In this document: positions 7,713-17,676 of the stretch, in pieces
How positions within the stretch are numbered: position 1 is the stretch's first letter
How the letters are laid out: the number at the start of each line of letters is the position of its first letter
Translations under genes and position numbers: made by a program
Notes under the pieces: generated by a model
Database searches by the model: none
What the model saw: the letters and a program-made list of their open reading frames with translations, nothing else
What the model was told of the DNA's origin: nothing
Source of the DNA: Desulfuromonadales bacterium
Lineage (GTDB): Bacteria > Desulfobacterota > Desulfuromonadia > Geobacterales > Pseudopelobacteraceae
Length of the DNA: 64,000 nucleotides
Assembly: GCA_013349325.1 (NCBI GenBank)
Contig: DUZX01000015.1
Coordinates: 16,509 to 80,508, forward strand
Reading direction: 5' to 3'

Positions 7713-8540
7713 TCATTTTGCGCTGTTTTTAATAACCTTTCTGACTTCGGCAGAGAAAGGATCCATCTCTTTCAGCTCACCCGCTTTCAGCTTGCGATAC
7801 CCTTCCAGCTTGTTGGCGGTGAAATATGCTTTTGCCTCCGGCGTCGCAGCAAAGGCCCATAAGGCGGCATCTATTTTTTTCTGCAGTGCAGCATTGCGGT
7901 TATTGAGCACATAGACCCGACCGGCCATCGGCTTACTTTCGGCAAGAACACGCAACTGTCCGCGTATCGCCGGTGTCAGTTTCTGATAATTTGCCAGCGA
8001 TGTAAACCCGGCAACAGCATCGCCCCCAATGATTAACTGAGCGACACTATCCGAAGCACTGACAAATTTGACTGTTGATGTGTCAAGTTTATTGTTCTTC
8101 ATCCAGTGCAGACCCCACAGCGTAACCAGCGAAGCCGGACTCAGGCCGAGCACCGGTTTTCCCTTCAGGTCAGCTGGTTTGTGTATCGGACCGGCGTCAG
8201 CGACCAGCACTACCGCTTTAAAATCCGCCTTGTAGGTCAAGAGCGGAATATATTTGGCGTCTGTTTCAAAGAGGCGGGCCTGATGACCGGTGGTGACGGC
8301 AAGATCGTACTCCTTGGCCAAACCGCGACGGGCAAAGGTATCGAAATCGGGAGCTGTTACGATTTCAACCGGTTTTCCCAACACCTTTTCCAGGTACTGG
8401 CGTAGCGGTTGATACATTTCAAGAATCACCCGGGCGCTGGTGTGCGGGGCAACACCAATCGAAAACGACTCCCCGGCACGAGCCGTACCGGCGACCAGAA
8501 ATGCTACCACAACAAAACATACAAACCGTACTGTTTTCAT
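7713..8540 (-). CDS. PhnD-like periplasmic substrate-binding protein
   Basis: 275 aa with a signal peptide (MKTVRFVCFVVVAFLVAGTARA). The mature part reads as a phosphate/phosphite/phosphonate-type binding protein: FSIGVAPHTSARVILEMYQP near the start, YDLAVTTGHQARLFE, and DSVAQLIIGGDAVAGFTS in the second lobe. No transporter permease or ATPase gene lies nearby. It is the last gene of an operon with a kinase, an HD-GYP regulator and another binding protein, so it more likely feeds a ligand signal to the kinase than import. The ligand cannot be told from sequence; PhnD-like proteins in signalling operons bind various anions. Confidence 0.8.
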   Translation of the reverse strand: MKTVRFVCFVVVAFLVAGTARAGESFSIGVAPHTSARVILEMYQPLRQYLEKVLGKPVEIVTAPDFDTFARRGLAKEYDLAVTTGHQARLFETDAKYIPLLTYKADFKAVVLVADAGPIHKPADLKGKPVLGLSPASLVTLWGLHWMKNNKLDTSTVKFVSASDSVAQLIIGGDAVAGFTSLANYQKLTPAIRGQLRVLAESKPMAGRVYVLNNRNAALQKKIDAALWAFAATPEAKAYFTANKLEGYRKLKAGELKEMDPFSAEVRKVIKNSAK

Positions 8541-8550
8541 TTTTCCCTCC

Positions 8551-9657
8551 TCAGGTCATTTTTTCTGCATCACTCATATGGACATGCTCTTCAAACTCAT
8601 CTTTCAAGGTTTCCCGGATTGCAACAAAGCTGTTGATATGGGTGCGGAAGAGGTCATACAGATCAGGATCGAAAAACTCCCCGCGCCCTTCATCCATGAT
8701 AGCGAGCGTTTTTTCAAGCGGGAAGGCTTTCTTATACGGACGTTCGGAACTCAGGGCGTCAAATACATCAACAATCATGACAATCCGGGCATAGATATGA
8801 ATATCATTCCCTTTCATTCCGGACGGATAGCCGCTACCATCCCACTTTTCGTGGTGCTGCAGGGCGATAAAGGCGCCGGCGTTCAGCAGCGGGTAGTTGA
8901 CAGCATCGGCCAGAATTGATCCTCCGATGGTCGTATGCTGCTTCATGATTTCGAATTCGTCAATATCCAGTTTGCCCGGCTTGAGCAGAATCTTGTCGGG
9001 AATTCCTATTTTACCGACGTCGTGCAACGGAGAAGACTTGCGCAGAATTTCGCACTGCTCAGCGCTCAGCCTGGCCAACAGCCCCAGCTCTTTGGACAGC
9101 TCGCTGATGCGGCGCGTATGCATGCCGGTTTCCTGATCCCGGAATTCGGAAGCCTTACCGAGACGGATCGATATTTCGTATTCTGCATCCTGGGAAAATT
9201 TGAGTGCTTTTTGGAGATCGGCTGTTTTCTTAACGACCTCCTCCTCCAGAATACTGTTCATATTTTTGGTCATATCGGACAGCTTTTTACTGCGAACGTG
9301 ATTCATGACCCGCAAGCGCAACTCTTCCGGATTGTACGGTTTAGGGATAAAATCATTTGCTCCCAGGGCCAGCATACGTGTCACTTCGCTGGTTCCGGCG
9401 GTTACCACGATGACGGGAATATCGCGCCAGTCAAAACTCTGCTTGATGTGCTTGATCGTTTCGTAACCATCCATGACCGGCATTTCCAGATCCAGAAGGA
9501 CAACATCGACACCCGGTTCCTGCTCCATCACCAGCAGCGCCTCCCGACCATTTCCGGCCTTGAGGATTCTGCCGCCCAACTCGGAAAGCATCAGCTCGAG
9601 CATTTCAAGATTCATGCTGTCATCGTCAACGGTAAGTATCGTCACGTTATCAAACAT
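8551..9657 (-). CDS. response regulator with HD-GYP c-di-GMP phosphodiesterase domain
   Basis: 368 aa. The receiver domain occupies ~1-120, with acidic residues at 11-13, phospho-acceptor Asp56 (LLDLEMP) and Lys106 in IPKPYN. A helical linker (~125-165) leads to an HD-GYP domain with His212-Asp213 in LHDVGKIGIP, HHEKWDGSGYP (GYP at 276-278) and a metal-binding layout typical of active enzymes that degrade c-di-GMP. The gene lies 18 bp after the hybrid kinase stop. It is therefore the likely output of that kinase, through its HPt domain. A c-di-GMP output would affect motility, biofilm or matrix production. Confidence 0.9.
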   Translation of the reverse strand: MFDNVTILTVDDDSMNLEMLELMLSELGGRILKAGNGREALLVMEQEPGVDVVLLDLEMPVMDGYETIKHIKQSFDWRDIPVIVVTAGTSEVTRMLALGANDFIPKPYNPEELRLRVMNHVRSKKLSDMTKNMNSILEEEVVKKTADLQKALKFSQDAEYEISIRLGKASEFRDQETGMHTRRISELSKELGLLARLSAEQCEILRKSSPLHDVGKIGIPDKILLKPGKLDIDEFEIMKQHTTIGGSILADAVNYPLLNAGAFIALQHHEKWDGSGYPSGMKGNDIHIYARIVMIVDVFDALSSERPYKKAFPLEKTLAIMDEGRGEFFDPDLYDLFRTHINSFVAIRETLKDEFEEHVHMSDAEKMT

Positions 9658-9675
9658 ATCTTCCTCCAGAGGTGG

Positions 9676-12600
9676 TTACCTGTATGCGGCTTGGCCGGAG
9701 ATTTCCCGCTGAAACGCCGCGTGATCCTCGTTAAGCTGCGACAACAGTGCTACCGCTTCATCAAGCTGCCCTTCACGCGCACGTGTCTCCAGAGTGGCGG
9801 CGGTCGCCCGCATGCGACTGGCAGAAATGTTGGCGGCAGCCCCCTTGATGGTATGAGCCTGGATACGAACCTGCTCCCCGTCGTTCTGCGCAATCGCCGC
9901 TGCGAGAAGCTCCAGGTATCCGGCGACGTTTTTGAGGAACATTCCGACAAAGCGCGCAACCATCTCTTCACGCCCACCGAGACGCTCAAGAAGATCGCTA
10001 CGGTTGAAAACCGGCGCGAGCTCTACCTGTTCTGTCAGACCAGTCTGACAGGTCTGAGGAGTCAGACTGGTCTGACTTCCGCCACATTCTCCCAGCAGTT
10101 TTTCAAGCAACGCCAGAATTTCGACCGGGCGCGCCGGTTTGGAAAGATAGGCATCCATACCTGCTGAAAGGCATTTTTCGCGGTCACCCTGCAAGGCATA
10201 GGCGGTCATGGCAACAATCGGGGTTCGAGCGGCGTCGTGCGCCGCTTCAATGGCCCGTATCGCGCTGACCGCTCCATACCCATCAAGAACCGGCATCTGC
10301 ATATCCATAAAGATAACGTCAAATTCGCCCTGGGAAAACCGGTCAACCGCTTCGCGCCCATTCTCGGCCATCGTTATGCGGTGACCATGTTTTTCAAGCG
10401 TGGCCCGCAGAAGTTCACGGTTGATCTCGACATCATCAACCACCAGGATCGAACAGCGCTGCTGCTCCTCCCGTACGGTATGCCGGGTTACCAGGTTTAC
10501 ATTCAGCTGTTTTCCGCTGAGAATGGCTTCCAGCGAATCGTGCAACTCAGCCATGACAACCGGCTTGGTCAGGTACCCCTCTATGCGGAGATCCTGGCAG
10601 CGACGGGCGTCACCTCGCATGCCGGCGCTCGGCAATATCAGGATCTGCAGCGAATCGTACTCTGCCATCTGACGCACCCTGGAACACAGTTCCCAACCGT
10701 CGGTACCCGGCATCTGGACGTCGGTAAGCATGATTCGCGGCAGATTCCCGACACTGCGCATGCGATCCAGCGTTGCGAGCGCCTCATCGGCATTCGCTGC
10801 CAGCGTAACCGGCATCCGCCAGCGGAACAGAAAGCCGCTCAGCATCTGGCGGTTGATGTCGTTATCGTCAACAATCAGAGCCGAAATACCTTCCAGACTC
10901 CCGACCGTCGGTACTTCAGCTGCGACCTCCTGCTGCACGCCGCACCGAAGCGTAAAACTGAAACAGCTCCCTTCACCCGGTGTGCTGGTTACTGATAGTT
11001 CACCATCCAGTATACTGACCAGGCGCTTTGAAATAGCAAGTCCGAGACCGGTGCCGCCATACTTTTTGGTCGTTGTGGCATCCCCCTGCTCGAATGCGTT
11101 AAAAATACGCTGCTGCTGTTCTTCGGAAATACCGATGCCGTTATCGCGCACATCAAACTTCAGCAGCACCCCGGACGGCGTTTCCTCTACCAGACTGACG
11201 ATGACGCCGATTTCCCCCCGCTCGGTAAATTTCACGGCATTACCAGTCAGATTGATCAGTATCTGTCGCAGGCGCCCGGGATCACCGATCAACGCATCCG
11301 GCACATCCTGTTCGACGTTAAAAACAATTTCCAGCCCCTTTTGGCTGGCCCGTGGAGCCAGGGTACGCAGGGTCTGACCGATCATACTGCGCAAAAGAAA
11401 GTGGGAAGAATCGATCTCGACGTGTCCGGCTTCGATCTTCGAGTAATCCAGCACATCGTTAATAATCGACAGCAGATTGTCAGCCGACGTTTTGATAGAG
11501 CGCAGGTAGTCGATCTGCTCACGCCCCAGATCGGTTTCCAACACCAGTTCCGTCATGCCGATAATTCCGTTCATGGGGGTACGGATCTCATGGCTCATAT
11601 TGGCCAGAAATTCACTCTTGGCGCGGTTGGCCGCTTCAGCCGTGTCTTTGGCGGCCTGCAAAAGGACATTCTGCTCGGCGATGGCCTTCTCTCTAATACG
11701 GGTCTCTTCCAGACGGCTATTCAGCGCTGCTGTTCGAATGCTGTTTCTGGTAATTGCCACAGCACCGAACAGAATCAGCAGACCGATACCGCCTGTTACC
11801 ACCAGAAGACGGCGAGGTGAATCCTCATTTACCTCGACCGCCGGTATGTAGAGAGCTATGGCGAACGGCGTTGCATCGATGGAAACCCTGAAGGCTGTCA
11901 TTTCCAGCGATTCCTTACCAGGAATCGGCACAAGAAAATGGATCGGCTCACGCTCTCTCAGGTTATGGGCAAGCGGCAGCTGTTCATAGGTGAAGAGCAG
12001 CGAATCATCTATGGACGTGTAGAGATATGATTTTTCATACATCATCGAAAAGAGGCTCGTACGACTGGATTTATCGGCAAGGAAATGATGGTAAATTTCT
12101 GATGGAGAGAGCCAGGCCAGAATATGCCCCTGCAGGCTCCCTTTGAAAAAGAATGGCACCGAGATACCGATAGATGCAGCTTCATCCTCGCCTGACGCAA
12201 AATATACCGGCTTTTTCTGCTGGTTACGAGCATACGTCTTCCATGCCGCTTCATCTCCCTTATGAAGTTTGCTGCCGGCTGCTCTGATATCAAGCAGTTT
12301 ATGTCCGCCTGAATCAAGAAAAACTATCCGTTTGTAGATCGGAATATCGTCGATCTTCTTCTTTTTCTGGAAGGCGGTGAAAACGGTGCGCATCTCATCC
12401 AGGCTGGTAGCCAACCCATATTCCATCGACATGCCGAGCGCCACGTTTTCAAAATAGGCCGACAGATCCCGATGCGCAGCCAGATCCGACAGATCGGTCA
12501 ACTGTTCCGAAAAAAAATAGCTGAGTGCCTGAGCCCGTTTGTCCGCGTCCTGGAGCAGATGAAGACGTCCGGAGCGCTGTAGTTCACTGCGCGAGCGGTA

Positions 12601-12693
12601 AAGATCGGTCAACAGAAACCCCAGATACGCGACCAGGGCAAGAGCGATCAGAAACGGCGCAATGCGCTGTATGGAGGTAAGGATTCTGGTCAT
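9676..12693 (-). CDS. hybrid sensor histidine kinase (periplasmic sensor, HisKA, HATPase, two REC, HPt)
   Basis: 1005 aa. Membrane segments at ~11-29 and ~295-315 enclose a ~265-residue periplasmic sensor, probably Cache-like. A coiled linker leads to HisKA with His368 in [15 protein letters not shown], then HATPase_c with the N box [15 protein letters not shown] and GGTGLGL. Two receiver domains follow, with Asp658 ([11 protein letters not shown]) and Asp797 ([11 protein letters not shown]), and an HPt domain with His947 ([10 protein letters not shown]). This is a full intramolecular phosphorelay. The adjacent HD-GYP regulator is the expected target. An exact inverted repeat (10034-10076) encodes the Thr/Gln-rich linker between the second receiver and the HPt. 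Confidence 0.93.
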   Translation of the reverse strand: MTRILTSIQRIAPFLIALALVAYLGFLLTDLYRSRSELQRSGRLHLLQDADKRAQALSYFFSEQLTDLSDLAAHRDLSAYFENVALGMSMEYGLATSLDEMRTVFTAFQKKKKIDDIPIYKRIVFLDSGGHKLLDIRAAGSKLHKGDEAAWKTYARNQQKKPVYFASGEDEAASIGISVPFFFKGSLQGHILAWLSPSEIYHHFLADKSSRTSLFSMMYEKSYLYTSIDDSLLFTYEQLPLAHNLREREPIHFLVPIPGKESLEMTAFRVSIDATPFAIALYIPAVEVNEDSPRRLLVVTGGIGLLILFGAVAITRNSIRTAALNSRLEETRIREKAIAEQNVLLQAAKDTAEAANRAKSEFLANMSHEIRTPMNGIIGMTELVLETDLGREQIDYLRSIKTSADNLLSIINDVLDYSKIEAGHVEIDSSHFLLRSMIGQTLRTLAPRASQKGLEIVFNVEQDVPDALIGDPGRLRQILINLTGNAVKFTERGEIGVIVSLVEETPSGVLLKFDVRDNGIGISEEQQQRIFNAFEQGDATTTKKYGGTGLGLAISKRLVSILDGELSVTSTPGEGSCFSFTLRCGVQQEVAAEVPTVGSLEGISALIVDDNDINRQMLSGFLFRWRMPVTLAANADEALATLDRMRSVGNLPRIMLTDVQMPGTDGWELCSRVRQMAEYDSLQILILPSAGMRGDARRCQDLRIEGYLTKPVVMAELHDSLEAILSGKQLNVNLVTRHTVREEQQRCSILVVDDVEINRELLRATLEKHGHRITMAENGREAVDRFSQGEFDVIFMDMQMPVLDGYGAVSAIRAIEAAHDAARTPIVAMTAYALQGDREKCLSAGMDAYLSKPARPVEILALLEKLLGECGGSQTSLTPQTCQTGLTEQVELAPVFNRSDLLERLGGREEMVARFVGMFLKNVAGYLELLAAAIAQNDGEQVRIQAHTIKGAAANISASRMRATAATLETRAREGQLDEAVALLSQLNEDHAAFQREISGQAAYR
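10034..10076. repeat. 16-bp exact inverted repeat inside the kinase gene
   Basis: GTCAGACCAGTCTGAC (10034-10049) and its exact reverse complement GTCAGACTGGTCTGAC (10061-10076) are separated by 11 nt. Each arm is itself nearly palindromic. The repeat lies in frame and encodes the linker around [15 protein letters not shown], between receiver 2 and the HPt domain, where extra residues are tolerated. It looks like a small inserted palindromic element rather than normal coding sequence. Confidence 0.7.
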
Positions 12694-12742
12694 GAATGAG
12701 TGTAGATGCCGGGAGAACAGCTGTGTGTCTCCCGGCGTCAGG

Positions 12743-13624
12743 CTATTTCATGCCTTTGAAGAATTCGGGGAAATAACGGGTGGCAGTCGGGTAATACTTT
12801 TTGATCAGCGCCAGATAGGTGCCGTCATGCTGCGTTTTTTTTACGAAGGCGTTGTAGGCAGCCAGCAGCTGCGGTGAAGTTTTCGGGAAGGCGGCCGCCA
12901 TCTGCTGTTTGTCGGAAACCGGGCCGATTATTTTGAGTTTGCCCTTCCATTTGTCGAGGGCTACCAGGGCATCCGGAACGTCCAGAATCGTCAGGTCGGC
13001 CTCTTTGTTGAGGACCGCCGGTGCCATCTCATTCAAGTTGCCGGTGCGGCAGACAACTTTGGCGCCGGTGGCATCCAGGCTGTACAGCCCCGGATCCAGA
13101 CAGGTTTTTTCCATCGCCAGGACAGTTTTTCCCTTCATCTGTGCTTTGGTAAGCACAATATCCTTGGCAACATTTTTGGTCGGCTTGATCGGTTTGACCG
13201 GTGAGTCGGCACGCGCAATCAACCAGATCTGGTTGGGGAAGGTCGGGGTGGCAAAGTCAACGACCTGCTGCCGCCAGGGGAGCACGGTAAAGCCATTGGC
13301 AATGATATCGCCCCTGACCGGCGCTTCCTCAAGCAGCTCCGCTTTTCCGGCAGCAACCTTGACCTTCCTGCCTATCAGTTCTTGTACGACCACTCCCCAG
13401 CCGCCGCTTTCAACAAATTCGTATGTGACCCCCAGCGACTTGGCAAACATTTTTGTCAGCTCAACTTCCATACCGTCGCCAGCTCCGGAAATGAAGTTGG
13501 CGTACGGAATACCAACATGCCGCAGCACACCGCGCGCCTTGATATCGTCCAGGTCTCCTGCAACCGCTGCGGTTGCACCAGCTACCGTGAAAAGCATCAC
13601 TGCCGCCATAATCAGTCGCTTCAT
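12743..13624 (-). CDS. family 3 periplasmic solute-binding protein
   Basis: 293 aa. ATG 13624 is set by GAGGAGG nine bases upstream and begins a clean signal peptide ([23 protein letters not shown]); a start at 13660 would lack both. The mature part fits SBP_bac_3: an early [19 protein letters not shown], then [20 protein letters not shown], and a late [18 protein letters not shown]. These proteins bind amino acids or small organic acids. It lies 49 bp upstream of the hybrid kinase start and has no permease partner, so a sensory role is likely. Confidence 0.85.
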   Translation of the reverse strand: MKRLIMAAVMLFTVAGATAAVAGDLDDIKARGVLRHVGIPYANFISGAGDGMEVELTKMFAKSLGVTYEFVESGGWGVVVQELIGRKVKVAAGKAELLEEAPVRGDIIANGFTVLPWRQQVVDFATPTFPNQIWLIARADSPVKPIKPTKNVAKDIVLTKAQMKGKTVLAMEKTCLDPGLYSLDATGAKVVCRTGNLNEMAPAVLNKEADLTILDVPDALVALDKWKGKLKIIGPVSDKQQMAAAFPKTSPQLLAAYNAFVKKTQHDGTYLALIKKYYPTATRYFPEFFKGMK

Positions 13625-13656
13625 AGATTTCAACCTCCTCTGCTTTGATGGGAGTC

Positions 13657-14064
13657 TCAAATGACACCTTTGGTATTAAGAAAATCGCCAAACTTTTTGT
13701 CGATGATATGGATATGATCCATCAGCCAGTCGCGCAGAAACATCAGTACATTTATCATCATGATCGGCGCCCCGGAATCGTATTTCCGCAGCAGTCCACG
13801 CACCTGGTTGATTAATTTCTCATGCTGCTCCATATGGGCGACCGCGTCAGGATAATCATGGGTCTTCATCAGACTTTCCTCGGCAGCAAAATGGTACTCG
13901 GTGTAGTCCATCAATCCCTTCAGCGTCTTACCGAGGGCCTCTGCGCCGTTACCGTCAATCACGGCATCGTGCAATCCGTTGATCAAGGCCAGTAACTGCT
14001 GGTGCTGGTCATTAATTATCGCATTCTTGACATCCAGCGAATCATTCCATTCCATCAGTGCCAT
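13657..14064 (-). CDS. bacteriohemerythrin
   Basis: 135 aa. ATG 14064 (MALMEWNDSLDV) has AAGGA upstream and matches the usual hemerythrin start. Diiron ligands can be placed: His in NDQHQQLLALIN, His and Glu in YTEYHFAAEESLM, His in HMEQHEKLI and the distal pair in DWLMDHIHIIDKKF. Hemerythrins bind O2 reversibly and are common in Geobacter, as oxygen carriers or sensors. It is the first gene of the leftward signalling operon, 32 bp before the binding-protein gene, which suggests that oxygen or redox state is part of the signal. That link is inferred from position. Confidence 0.92.
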   Translation of the reverse strand: MALMEWNDSLDVKNAIINDQHQQLLALINGLHDAVIDGNGAEALGKTLKGLMDYTEYHFAAEESLMKTHDYPDAVAHMEQHEKLINQVRGLLRKYDSGAPIMMINVLMFLRDWLMDHIHIIDKKFGDFLNTKGVI

Positions 14065-14220
14065 AAGAGCGTTCCTTTTATGCGCGAACAATTTTTAAAA
14101 TACCGCATCACAACACCATAATAACCTGTTTTTGTTACATTTGTTGTATCCAAGCTACAAGTGAATGTCAAGGTGGAAATCAGTTTTTCCGTCAGGAACC
14201 AATCACCGGCTGCACAGATT

Positions 14221-14913
14221 TCATCTGACTGCCCAGGTCAGATATTGTGCTCCGTAGGGAACTTTGCGCAGAAGAGGCTCACAGGCACGCAACGGCCCTG
14301 ACCATGTTGGGAAAAATGCATAGAACTCCTGGCATTTCACATTGAAACCCGATGACATCAGCACACACTGCATTTCAGCAGCGGAGAGAGCTACCACACC
14401 TTCGTCAAACGGGTTATCGCGCATGGCTTTCAGCATAAGCGGGTTGCGAGGATTGTTCTCGAAAACAAAGAGATTACCACTCGGCTTTAGCGAGGTTTTC
14501 ACTGCGGAAACGACTCCGGGAAGCGTGGAAAGAGCTATATGATGAAAGGTGCCGTTGCTGTAAATCGTGTCAAATACGGACGTACCGAGATCTCTGTTAT
14601 CAGCTGAAATGCAGTGAAACTCGGCATTACTGATACCCAACTCTTTCGCAGCTGCAATTGAATCATGAGAAGTATCGACCCCTACTATGTGAGCTACAGG
14701 AAAGAACCTCCGCATAATGAGCGCGGTTGCGCCAATCCCGCAGCCAAAGTCAAGTATACTGCTCGGCGTCTTTATTGACGCTGTCAACAGCTTTTTTCGC
14801 ATCAGATTCAGGCGCATCTCGACAAAATATTCATAACTGCCGCCGCTCAAGCGTGCAACCCGATTGATAATATCGCGATAACTATCGGTGTAGTGGTTGA
14901 AGTCAGTACTCAT
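14221..14913 (-). CDS. SAM-dependent class I methyltransferase
   Basis: 230 aa, soluble. Motif I is ILDFGCGIGATALIMRRF (~47-64), followed by an acidic residue in HIVGVDTSHDS and motif IV-like FDTIYSNGTFHHIAL. This is the Methyltransf_11/25 pattern. The start overlaps the end of the glycosyltransferase gene upstream by 11 nt, so both are probably made together, and a lipid- or sugar-linked substrate at the membrane is a fair guess. The substrate cannot be named. The 3' side (14065-14220, before the hemerythrin gene in coordinates) holds no gene. Confidence 0.85.
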   Translation of the reverse strand: MSTDFNHYTDSYRDIINRVARLSGGSYEYFVEMRLNLMRKKLLTASIKTPSSILDFGCGIGATALIMRRFFPVAHIVGVDTSHDSIAAAKELGISNAEFHCISADNRDLGTSVFDTIYSNGTFHHIALSTLPGVVSAVKTSLKPSGNLFVFENNPRNPLMLKAMRDNPFDEGVVALSAAEMQCVLMSSGFNVKCQEFYAFFPTWSGPLRACEPLLRKVPYGAQYLTWAVR

Positions 14914-16057
14914 CGACGTGTTGATCTGGCGGATTGGTTTTGAGAAACAGTAATGACAGAATGAACCCGTTAAACGCGCTTTGAATGGAGACGGTAATGG
15001 CTGTAAATGACAGTACCATGATATTTTGAATTGTCACGGCCTCAGGTGACCCCAATGAGGGCGCGACAGCGATGCCTGCGATGCCGCAGAAAAACAAGAT
15101 GATTGAGCCGATCAGCAGCTTTTCGAGCGTTACTCGCTTGATAAGCGTCTGAAAAGAGTTGTCAGCAGGCAAAATACCGTTGAGATGGCTGTACAGCTTT
15201 GCAAAAATCCCCGAAAAAATGATCTGAGTGCCCAGTACAACCAGACAGTACAACAGCAACTGAATGAAAAAAATGAAATTCGATTTCATGAGCGTGCCGC
15301 CCCACATCAGCAGGAACAGATCACCCAGGACACCGCCACCCAGCAGACATAATCCGGGCACTATGAAAAGCCAGAACGGTGAATGGAGCAGCATGAAGCG
15401 CAGGTGACGCCAACCATCGCGCCAACGCCTGAGATGCGGAGGACGGTTGCGACCATCCTTGAACAGGGTAATCGGTTCTTCGGTGATTCGCAGACCGGAG
15501 AGCTTTGACTTGATGACCATTTCTGTCGCCCATTCCATGCCGGTTGTTACCAGTCCCAGGGCCATGACTTTTTCACGGTCAAAGGCGCGCATACCGCAAT
15601 GGAAATCACTGATGGCGGAGTTGAACAGCCATTTTCCTATCCCTGTCAGCACGGGATTACCCACGTAGCGGTTCAGAACCGGCATGGCGCCCGGCATAAT
15701 CGTCCCCTTGAGACGAGTGCCCATACAGACGTCAAAGCCCTCCCGTACACGCTCAATCAGCGGAAATGCTTCGTCGAAGTGATAACTGTCATCACTGTCT
15801 CCCATCACGATATACCTACCGCGAGCCTGGCTGATTCCAAACTGTAATGCTGCGCCATACCCGCGCTGCGGACATTCAACGACCCGCGCCCCCAGACTGA
15901 AGGCAAGCTCCTGGCTGCCATCAGTTGAACCGTTGTCAGAGATGAGTATTTCACCGTCGATGTGCCGCGTTTTCAGCAACTGACGCGCTCTGGAGATACA
16001 GACCGCCAGGGTTTCAAACTCGTTAAGGCAGGGCATGAGGATGGTCAATTCGAGCAA
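14903..16057 (-). CDS. family 2 glycosyltransferase with C-terminal membrane domain
   Basis: 384 aa. It starts at TTG 16057 with AAGGAG nine bases before it. Residues 1-~215 are a GT-A fold: LTILMPCLNEFETLAVCI, ILISDNGSTDGS, and a DXD-like MGDSDDSYHF. At least four hydrophobic segments follow (~220-375). This is the layout of dolichyl/undecaprenyl-phosphate sugar transferases that load a lipid carrier. Together with the GT39-like protein upstream (16084-17676) it could make and use a polyprenyl-phosphate sugar donor, for example for lipid A or exopolysaccharide modification. The sugar is unknown. Confidence 0.88.
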   Translation of the reverse strand: MLELTILMPCLNEFETLAVCISRARQLLKTRHIDGEILISDNGSTDGSQELAFSLGARVVECPQRGYGAALQFGISQARGRYIVMGDSDDSYHFDEAFPLIERVREGFDVCMGTRLKGTIMPGAMPVLNRYVGNPVLTGIGKWLFNSAISDFHCGMRAFDREKVMALGLVTTGMEWATEMVIKSKLSGLRITEEPITLFKDGRNRPPHLRRWRDGWRHLRFMLLHSPFWLFIVPGLCLLGGGVLGDLFLLMWGGTLMKSNFIFFIQLLLYCLVVLGTQIIFSGIFAKLYSHLNGILPADNSFQTLIKRVTLEKLLIGSIILFFCGIAGIAVAPSLGSPEAVTIQNIMVLSFTAITVSIQSAFNGFILSLLFLKTNPPDQHVDEY

Positions 16058-16083
16058 AAAAGAAACTCCTTGAGCTGTTCAAA

Positions 16084-17676
16084 TCATCGACTATATTCGT
16101 AAATCACACAGCCACCGACATCATAGGAGAGAACGGCCACCGGCTTCAGTCCGTAGTCGGATCGCAATTCTTTTCCGTACAGTGGATTGAGAAGCTCCTG
16201 TAGTTCCTGACGACGAGAAAATACTGACATGGTGTCAATTATCAGGAAGCGGACACCATGCTTTCGGCCATAACCAACGACATCCTTTATCTCCCCTTTC
16301 GGCAGAGTTACCACGGGACGGTCAGCAAAGTAACCGATCAGCCCCCAACGCGTCATGATGAGATCCGCAGGACGGGAGTGCTTCTTGATCAACTCTCCTG
16401 CTCCTCTGAAAACCTGACCTGACAATTGGGCCTGTTCAATGAGTTGTGGTGAGCGGTAATTGGCTTCTGCATCACTGTAACCAGCGATAGAAAAATACAG
16501 TACCGGTGCAGCAATAACCAGAGCAGAAGCCAATCTGATCAGGGGGCCCCGGCTTACGGGAATAATCGAGAGCAGGCTTCTCCGTAACGCCTCACAGCCG
16601 ATTGCGGCGCACAGAAAAGCCAAGGTGAAAACGGGGTAATTGTATGAATTGCTCTTACTGATGTTAACGATATAGTTGGGAACCGTTACCGCCAGCAGCG
16701 TCATAAAACAGACAATCTCTGTAAAGCGCCGTTCTTTTAAAAGCACCAGCAGACCGAGAAGCGAGAGCAGATGCAGCCAGCGTGGCAGTACCTGAATATA
16801 CGCTTCTGCAAACTGGGAAGCATTGGACAGACTGGAGTGGAGAAAAACTGACAACGAGCCATAATACTCTTTCCAGAGTGCCAGACCTTCCGGCGATACG
16901 GGCAATTCGCCTTGTGCATTAAGTACCAGAATCCCATCCTGCGTTTTGACAGCAGCGGCCGATTTGTTGGTCAGAGCCCACTGTCCGGTCTGATGGCGGT
17001 AAGCAGCCATAAAGGGGCCCACCAGCAGCATGACTCCGACCCCCAGAAGCAGAAGCTCTTTCAGCAGGGGTTTGAATTGTTTTTTCTGAACCAGTCTGAC
17101 GGCAACGACGACGCACGCGAGATATAAACAGGCTACGATTCCTTCGGGACGTGACAGGTAGGCCGCACCGATACTCATACCTCCCAGAAACAGCGGCATC
17201 AGCGTCTTCTCGCCGGTGAGTGAACGGTGTATCAACACAATCGCTGTTAACAGATAAAACAGAAACGTTGATTGCGAGAGCGGCGATGTTGAAAACGCAA
17301 GAGCGAAACCGAAAAAAGCCCATAACAGGGGCGCTGCAGCCGACGCAGTACGAGATGAAGTTACACTGCGTACCATGAAAAACAAAGGGATTGTAACCAG
17401 TGCATCCATGAAAATCGATGCCAGACGTGCGGCATATTCAAGGTCGACCGGCAGGAGGGCGAAGAGTGCTATGCTGAGCGGATATCCCGGCGGACGACCT
17501 GTCACCGGCAACGGATGCCACTGCAAAATTTCTCTGGCCACATCCATATAACCGACGGCGTCCTGCTCATGGATCATCATCGGGTAGTTATAGGTTGCCA
17601 AAAAATGGTACCGCACAAGAAAAGCCGTCAAAAACAGTACCAGTGGGATCAGATACGTCTTCCACTGAGTGTTCAT
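16084..17676 (-). CDS. GT39/ArnT-like membrane glycosyltransferase
   Basis: 530 aa. ATG 17676 overlaps the stop of the upstream gene as ATGA; the frame is open further upstream but only as antisense-like sequence. About ten to twelve membrane segments are visible. The first periplasmic loop has EQDAVGYMDVAREI and the following GRPPGYPLSIALFALLP, matching PMT_2/ArnT-type enzymes with an acidic catalytic loop. Such enzymes move a sugar from a polyprenyl phosphate to lipid A, protein or glycan. The neighbouring GT2 gene may supply the donor. Coupling to the polyphosphate kinase gene is probably only transcriptional and translational convenience. Confidence 0.82.
   Translation of the reverse strand: MNTQWKTYLIPLVLFLTAFLVRYHFLATYNYPMMIHEQDAVGYMDVAREILQWHPLPVTGRPPGYPLSIALFALLPVDLEYAARLASIFMDALVTIPLFFMVRSVTSSRTASAAAPLLWAFFGFALAFSTSPLSQSTFLFYLLTAIVLIHRSLTGEKTLMPLFLGGMSIGAAYLSRPEGIVACLYLACVVVAVRLVQKKQFKPLLKELLLLGVGVMLLVGPFMAAYRHQTGQWALTNKSAAAVKTQDGILVLNAQGELPVSPEGLALWKEYYGSLSVFLHSSLSNASQFAEAYIQVLPRWLHLLSLLGLLVLLKERRFTEIVCFMTLLAVTVPNYIVNISKSNSYNYPVFTLAFLCAAIGCEALRRSLLSIIPVSRGPLIRLASALVIAAPVLYFSIAGYSDAEANYRSPQLIEQAQLSGQVFRGAGELIKKHSRPADLIMTRWGLIGYFADRPVVTLPKGEIKDVVGYGRKHGVRFLIIDTMSVFSRRQELQELLNPLYGKELRSDYGLKPVAVLSYDVGGCVIYEYSR

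Noticed and set aside
8935..10167. 410-codon open frame on plus, opposite the HD-GYP and kinase genes
   Set aside because: It crosses two well-supported genes in antisense, has no family motif and no ribosome site; it mirrors their codon bias.
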